Below are positions 14,097 to 18,141 of a stretch of 18,141 nucleotides of DNA, in pieces. The translations under genes and the position numbers were made by a program. This stretch comes from CAZPYT01 sp964590955. Lineage in GTDB: Bacteria > Patescibacteriota > WWE3 > UBA101185 > UBA10185. Each line of letters starts with the position of its first letter. Position 1 is the first letter of the stretch. Location of the stretch: positions 1-18,141 of the forward strand of contig CAZPYT010000017.1 of assembly GCA_964590955.1 (NCBI GenBank). The letters run 5' to 3'. A model generated the notes under the pieces. The model was not told where the DNA came from, did not search any database, and saw nothing but the letters and a program-made list of their open reading frames with translations.

Positions 14097-15368
14097 ATGG
14101 CTGAAAATTGGTATGAAGAAGAAAATACTACGTATACCTCTGATGTTGAATATAACAAATCGCATTGTGTTACCGATGTTTTATTCGACAGAAGCAACGC
14201 TGAAGCAGCGGGTGAAGAAACGTCTAAACAATTTAATGAGCTTGGCTTGGAAAAGCAGCATTTTAAAATCCACTCAACAAAGCAATATGATATTGAGACT
14301 TTAAAGCAAGAGATAAACATCCCTAATAAGAATATTTATGTGTTGTTACACGGATGGACAGGTACTAATGAAATATGGGATAGCGTACACAAACAGCCGG
14401 ATATGAAAACAACAATTGAACAAATTCTGGAGAAAGATCCAAATGCCTTAATTATTACACCTGACGGACCGGGATTCGGTCAAACAGAAATGCAGGATAT
14501 GCCCTTTGATAAACTAGTGGATAAAGTATCTCCGGATGCGTACGCAGATCAGATTGAGTTTGTTCTAAAAAACCAACTTGGTATTACAGAAAAAAAAAGA
14601 AAAAACGTTTTCATGATGGGTCATTCATGGGGAGGAGCTGCAACTCTTATGGTAGCAGCAAAAGGGTATGTTCCAAGCGAAAATTGTATTGCAATTGCCC
14701 CTGCTCTTTTACCAAAGTTTGAACCAAAAAAATTTTTGAAAGACCCTTTTTCTAAAATGAGAGCTACATATTTTACCCTTGGTGGCGGCCTAGATATGGG
14801 AGATTTTATCAATCAATATATAGATGCCGATAAATTAACAAACAGAGTTATTGATTCAAATCAAATTGACATGCTAATGCGTAAGCTCATGGGTACAACT
14901 ACTAGCGGAGAACTAACACCTGAAGAAATGGATCAAAATTTTAAGGAATTAAAGCAAATTCATGGAAAAGAGATGAGAAAAACCAAAATATCTGCTGCAG
15001 TTATGATGGCTTTAGCAAGAGGAACTGACTTTAGTAATATCAACGAAGTAAATCAATCTACTGCCTATAATCGCATGGGAGCATGCAGTATTATGGTTGG
15101 AGATAAAGATGATTTAGCACCACGTCTTGAAACCTCAATATTCGTGACCGGTAAGTCGGAAAATACGGCAATAACATCTACACTTGAAGGCGCTTTTGTA
15201 GTACACAATGCCGGTCATTACTCAATTCTCTACGGAGGGAAAACTAGAGAAAACGATCCCGTATTTCATCTCTTGTTAAAAGCTGTAGAAAAATCTAAAA
15301 ATATTGAAACCTTAAGGATGCAAAATATTAAAAATAGAATCGAGCAACCTTTAGAGTCTGAATTATGA
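14097..15368 (+). CDS. Alpha/beta hydrolase
   Basis: 423 residues, long for the fold. The core starts near residue 78: IYVLLHGWTGT (oxyanion HG at 85-86), LIITPDGPGFGQT, the nucleophile elbow MMGHSWGGAA with Ser177, and AIAPALLP after it. The expected acid is in MVGDKDDLAP (D336-D339), and His374 in VVHNAGHYSIL completes the triad. The 75-residue N-terminal extension is acidic and polar. A cap of about 120 residues (210-330, rich in Lys and Met) sits between core strands. No signal peptide is present, so it should be cytoplasmic. The substrate is unknown; esterase, lipase-like or haloperoxidase-like all fit. It overlaps the ZIP transporter gene by ATGA, so the two are translated together. Confidence 0.88.
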   Translation: MAENWYEEENTTYTSDVEYNKSHCVTDVLFDRSNAEAAGEETSKQFNELGLEKQHFKIHSTKQYDIETLKQEINIPNKNIYVLLHGWTGTNEIWDSVHKQPDMKTTIEQILEKDPNALIITPDGPGFGQTEMQDMPFDKLVDKVSPDAYADQIEFVLKNQLGITEKKRKNVFMMGHSWGGAATLMVAAKGYVPSENCIAIAPALLPKFEPKKFLKDPFSKMRATYFTLGGGLDMGDFINQYIDADKLTNRVIDSNQIDMLMRKLMGTTTSGELTPEEMDQNFKELKQIHGKEMRKTKISAAVMMALARGTDFSNINEVNQSTAYNRMGACSIMVGDKDDLAPRLETSIFVTGKSENTAITSTLEGAFVVHNAGHYSILYGGKTRENDPVFHLLLKAVEKSKNIETLRMQNIKNRIEQPLESEL

Positions 15369-16096
15369 TAAACCAATTTACACAACTATTATTGTTATCT
15401 TTGTTTGGCGGGGTTCTTGCATTATTTTTCAGCATAGTGTTTCTATATAACACAAAATTATATTCATTTTTTGAAAAATATTCATTATCTTTCGCGTCAG
15501 GCGTTTTAATTTCTTTCTCTTTATTTGTTCTATTCCCTGAGATTAGCGAAAGCAATGGTAAAAGTACATTATTCATAATTCCTATTTTTATTTTTTTAAT
15601 GTTTTTACTTGAAAAATATCTTTTGGATATTCATCACCATCCTCATCCTCACAAGCACTATACTAAAAAGTCGTCATCCTCAGTAATTTTCATTTTAATT
15701 GGAGATACAATTCATAATTTTGTTGACGGAATTGCAATTGGAACAAGTTTTGTAGTTAGTCCGGCATTTGGATTAGTTACTGCTTTTTCATCATTTTTAC
15801 ATGAAGTACCGCATGAAATTGGCGATTTTGGAATTATGCTGGATGCTAAATGGAAAAAATCTTCAATCGTTGTAGTAAATATAATTTCAGCGCTTTTTAC
15901 CACCGTTGGGGCTTTTACAATATACTATATTAATCCGCAGCCTTTTGTCATAGGCTATCTTCTATGTTTTTCCGCGGCAATGTTTTTATACATCGGCCTT
16001 GTAGATTTGATTCCAAAAATTGAAAAAACAAAAGAAAAGCTATATTCATTTCTTGTGGGTTTTCTTATACCTATTTTAACAACTCTAATTCTGTAA
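15365..16096 (+). CDS. ZIP-family metal transporter
   Basis: 243 residues, eight predicted membrane helices, usual for bacterial ZIP proteins that import Zn2+, Fe2+ or related metals. Diagnostic motifs are DTIHNFVDGIAIG (H117, N118, D121) and LHEVPHEIGDFG (H146, E147, H150, E151), forming the binuclear metal site of helices 4 and 5. The loop after helix 3 is histidine-rich (IHHHPHPHKHY, 89-99), a common metal-sensing or metal-collecting element. It begins within the stop of the hydrolase (ATGA at 15365-15368). Its last 26 bases overlap the end of the convergent glycosyltransferase gene. Metal specificity cannot be told from the sequence alone. Confidence 0.93.
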   Translation: MINQFTQLLLLSLFGGVLALFFSIVFLYNTKLYSFFEKYSLSFASGVLISFSLFVLFPEISESNGKSTLFIIPIFIFLMFLLEKYLLDIHHHPHPHKHYTKKSSSSVIFILIGDTIHNFVDGIAIGTSFVVSPAFGLVTAFSSFLHEVPHEIGDFGIMLDAKWKKSSIVVVNIISALFTTVGAFTIYYINPQPFVIGYLLCFSAAMFLYIGLVDLIPKIEKTKEKLYSFLVGFLIPILTTLIL

Positions 16097-17579
16097 GAGC
16101 CGGCGCATAACTTGGATCCAGTTGTAACGCAATATTAAATAATTTTTCCGCTGCTGACTTGTTTCCTTTTGCCGCCTCGATTTGACCAAGTCTATAATAG
16201 GCTTCTTTAAAGTTTTTATTTATTTTTAATGTATTTCCAAAGTATTGTGAAGCATAGTCATAAGCACCTGCTTTTAAATAAGTCATACCAATATTATATT
16301 GAAGGATATCGTTAGTGCCTGAAAGCTTTAATGCCTTATCGTAATATTCAAGCGCATCTCGTAAACGATCTTCTTTATGTGCGATAATACCTAACTCTAA
16401 ATAGGGTTTATAATTTAGTGGAGCTACTTTTAGCGCATGCGTCCAGATAGATTCATCATTTTTCCAGTCAAAAGTACGAATTACTGACAGTATCAAAAAT
16501 ACTACAAGTAAAAATGACGACAACGTGTAAAAGTTCTTTTTTGATAGACCGCTTAATAGATAGAAATATATTAACGCACCAAACATACTTGCTACATAAA
16601 AATACCTCTCGGCATAATTTACAGCTATATCCTTTGGACTGAATATTGGTAGTACTGATACAAAATACAAAAGTAATAGAGAAAACAGCTTTTTATTGCG
16701 TTTATACAATCTAAACAAGATAAAAAATAAAAGCGGATACGCTGACAAATAAATAATGCTAAAAGAAAATTCACTACGAATCGGGTTGTGAACTACGCTT
16801 ACATTAAAAGGAAACACTAATGTACCAAAAGTTGACCAAATGTTTTTTCCTATCATTAAAATTCTACTTGGAGAATCAGCTAAAACCTGAGCCTCAGTCA
16901 AACGTTCAATTCTCTTTCCGTATAGATTAGTCATCATTGAAAAAATGTATACAACCGCAATTAATACAAAGATTCCATAGCTGTAAAAATCTATTTTCTT
17001 ATTATTACCCCAATAAAAATAATCAAGTGCAATTATTATCGGCGGAACAACCAAGAGCCAGGGATTACCAAGTAAGTACAGACTTATTGAATAAATAATT
17101 AAAGAAATAAAAAAATATACTTTGTTTTTTGTAGCGTGAAAATGAATGAAAAATAATAATACAAGAAAAACAAATAAAGCGTTATATAGGTAAATACTGC
17201 CGGCAACCCAGTTTACGGTTTCGCCAACAACAGGGTTTATTGCAAAAAATAACGTGATAATTATGCCGGTAAACTCTTTTTCTTTCAGTAATGACCTTAC
17301 AATAAGGTATACGAGAATTGAATTAATTATATGGATGATCAGTGAGTGCGCATGATATGCCGAAGGATTAAACTCATAAAATTTATAAATAAGAGCAAAA
17401 GCCAAATCTTTTGGATTTCTTGTTGCTAAAGACGCGTTAATATCCATAACTTTTGGATTTTCTAAAACATTTGCCACATCGTCATAAAGTAAAAAATCAT
17501 TATTTAATACGTTTGCGTAGCATAAAACGACTACACCAACAATTAATAATATTGACCTAAATATTTTTAACATATCCAT
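16071..17579 (-). CDS. TMTC-like membrane glycosyltransferase (GT-C) with TPR repeats
   Basis: 502 residues. About ten membrane helices fill residues 7-375. The first extracellular loop has NNDFLLYDDVANVLENPKV with the acidic pair D33-D34, and a second loop has AINPVVGETVNWVAG; both are typical of GT-C proteins related to eukaryotic TMTC O-mannosyltransferases, as is NYAERYFYVASMFG. Three TPR units follow (about 395-497: YLELGIIAHKEDRLRDALEYY, then LQYNIGMTYLKAGAYDYASQY, then AYYRLGQIEAAKGNKSAAEKL). The family uses lipid-linked sugar to modify exported proteins. The start is MDMLKIF (17579); an ATG two codons in is equally possible, and no strong -10 fits either. It is divergent from the leucine-rich-repeat gene. 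The sugar and target are inferred, not visible. Confidence 0.85.
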   Translation of the reverse strand: MDMLKIFRSILLIVGVVVLCYANVLNNDFLLYDDVANVLENPKVMDINASLATRNPKDLAFALIYKFYEFNPSAYHAHSLIIHIINSILVYLIVRSLLKEKEFTGIIITLFFAINPVVGETVNWVAGSIYLYNALFVFLVLLFFIHFHATKNKVYFFISLIIYSISLYLLGNPWLLVVPPIIIALDYFYWGNNKKIDFYSYGIFVLIAVVYIFSMMTNLYGKRIERLTEAQVLADSPSRILMIGKNIWSTFGTLVFPFNVSVVHNPIRSEFSFSIIYLSAYPLLFFILFRLYKRNKKLFSLLLLYFVSVLPIFSPKDIAVNYAERYFYVASMFGALIYFYLLSGLSKKNFYTLSSFLLVVFLILSVIRTFDWKNDESIWTHALKVAPLNYKPYLELGIIAHKEDRLRDALEYYDKALKLSGTNDILQYNIGMTYLKAGAYDYASQYFGNTLKINKNFKEAYYRLGQIEAAKGNKSAAEKLFNIALQLDPSYAPALTELELLK

Positions 17580-17650
17580 GTTTAAGCGTACTAACCGTAT
17601 ACAGTAATATCAATACTTTCACAGTTTAATCTTTTTAGTCATTCTACATG

Positions 17651-17656
17651 TATAAT
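17651..17656 (+). promoter_or_regulatory. -10 box for leaderless LRR transcript
   Basis: TATAAT, then the six bases GCGTTC, then ATG at 17663. Same geometry as six other genes here and the cleanest consensus -10. Confidence 0.7.
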
Positions 17657-17662
17657 GCGTTC

Positions 17663-18141
17663 ATGATAAAAAATATAATTATTGCGTTACTTATCTTAAT
17701 TTTTGCCGGATATACCTTTTACAATAAAAATCAAACCTCCACCGAAACACCTAAGATAATGGATGATACAGATAAGACATCAGAAAAACCCAATATTGTA
17801 AAAGATATCACTAATAAAAATGAGGTAACAATAGATTTAAGTAATAAAGGACTGGAAAAACTTCCTGCATATGTACTCGAAAGTAAAAATGTAGAGGTAT
17901 TGGATATCTCAAACAATAAACTAACCGGAGCCTTGCCTGCAGAAATAAGACATTTAAAGAACCTTAAAATACTTAATCTGAGTAATAACGAATTTACCGG
18001 GGTATCTGCAGAAATTGGCCAACTTCCAAAATTGGAAGTCCTTGATTTATCAAATAACCAACTAACCGGATTACCCTACGAACTTGGAAATTTAAAAAGC
18101 TTAAAGACGCTTGATTTAACGAATAATGACTATTCAAAACA
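17663..18141 (+). CDS. Membrane-anchored leucine-rich-repeat protein, 3' end outside the window
   Basis: 159 codons are visible before the window ends; no stop is reached. Residues 3-19 form a signal anchor (IIIALLILIFAGYTF). A polar linker rich in Thr, Ser, Asp and Lys follows (about 20-54: NQTSTETPKIMDDTDKTSEK). Leucine-rich repeats then begin: a cap-like repeat VTIDLSNKGLEKLP, then VEVLDISNNKLTGALPAEIRH, LKILNLSNNEFTGVSAEIGQ, LEVLDLSNNQLTGLPYELGN and KTLDLTNN, each 23-24 residues. LRR proteins bind other proteins; outside the cell this suggests adhesion to or recognition of a host or neighbour cell, which is inference. It is divergent from a TMTC-like glycosyltransferase that may decorate its Thr/Ser linker. 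Confidence 0.88.
   Translation, partial: MIKNIIIALLILIFAGYTFYNKNQTSTETPKIMDDTDKTSEKPNIVKDITNKNEVTIDLSNKGLEKLPAYVLESKNVEVLDISNNKLTGALPAEIRHLKNLKILNLSNNEFTGVSAEIGQLPKLEVLDLSNNQLTGLPYELGNLKSLKTLDLTNNDYSK

Noticed and set aside
14090..14320. Minus-strand open frame opposite the hydrolase start
   Set aside because: It is a shadow of the hydrolase reading frame with no start signals and a low-complexity product. Similar shadows opposite leuS, map, the aldolase and the SpoU gene were left out for the same reason.
18000..18141. Repeated DNA segments near the window end as a repeat array
   Set aside because: The approximate 69-base periodicity is explained by the coding of 23-residue leucine-rich repeats, not by a CRISPR or a tandem DNA repeat.
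1..18141. tRNA, rRNA, CRISPR, transposase or phage signatures
   Set aside because: Reading through both strands I found no cloverleaf with a TTCRA arm, no regular direct repeats with unique spacers, and no transposase, integrase or phage structural protein. A tRNAscan or CRISPR-finder run was not possible.

Overview
The window is AT-rich, densely coding bacterial DNA. There is no gene-free stretch over 300 bases; the longest gap is about 115 bases. Compact gene order, 4-base ATGA overlaps, tail-to-tail gene overlaps, short protein forms and the flavour of LeuRS, DinB and MetAP suggest a Candidate Phyla Radiation (Patescibacteria) genome; this is inference from sequence style, not a placement. 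TGA is used as a normal stop, so UGA is not reassigned to glycine as in Gracilibacteria/Absconditabacteria. I see no rRNA, tRNA, CRISPR array, insertion sequence or phage genes.

Layout. 1-1918: 3' part of leuS. 1921-3171: three small unrecognised proteins with strong Shine-Dalgarno sites, two good promoters and two hairpin terminators; their pattern faintly resembles degenerate FHA-type beta sandwiches. 3207-4007 (-): membrane-anchored SIMPL protein. 4083-7391 (+): a tight run of a small ORF, DinB, methionine aminopeptidase and a polytopic membrane protein. 7388-8708 (-): SAM methyltransferase and a deoxyribosyltransferase-like protein. 8779-10162 (-): GT2 glycosyltransferase and YgjP-like metallopeptidase. 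10199-11206 (+): class I fructose-bisphosphate aldolase broken by an in-frame TAA 33 codons before its natural end. 11194-14066 (-): SpoU-type rRNA methyltransferase, small secreted protein, UbiA-like prenyltransferase and RsuA/RluB pseudouridine synthase. 14097-16096 (+): alpha/beta hydrolase coupled to a ZIP metal transporter. 16071-17579 (-): TMTC-like membrane glycosyltransferase with TPRs. 17663-end (+): membrane-anchored leucine-rich-repeat protein cut by the window edge.

The most striking pattern is in initiation. Seven genes have a -10 box (TATAAT, TAGAAT, TATTAT, TATGAT, TAAAAT) followed by exactly six bases and then ATG, with no Shine-Dalgarno, as expected for leaderless mRNAs. Four other genes have clear Shine-Dalgarno leaders. 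The rule also settles two starts (11919 and 4007) and supports a promoter inside an operon (7990).

No obvious multi-gene defence or biosynthetic system stands out. The best leads for something undescribed are the three-gene small-protein locus, the leaderless start rule, the altered LeuRS editing motif, the interrupted aldolase, and the divergent glycosyltransferase/LRR surface-protein pair.
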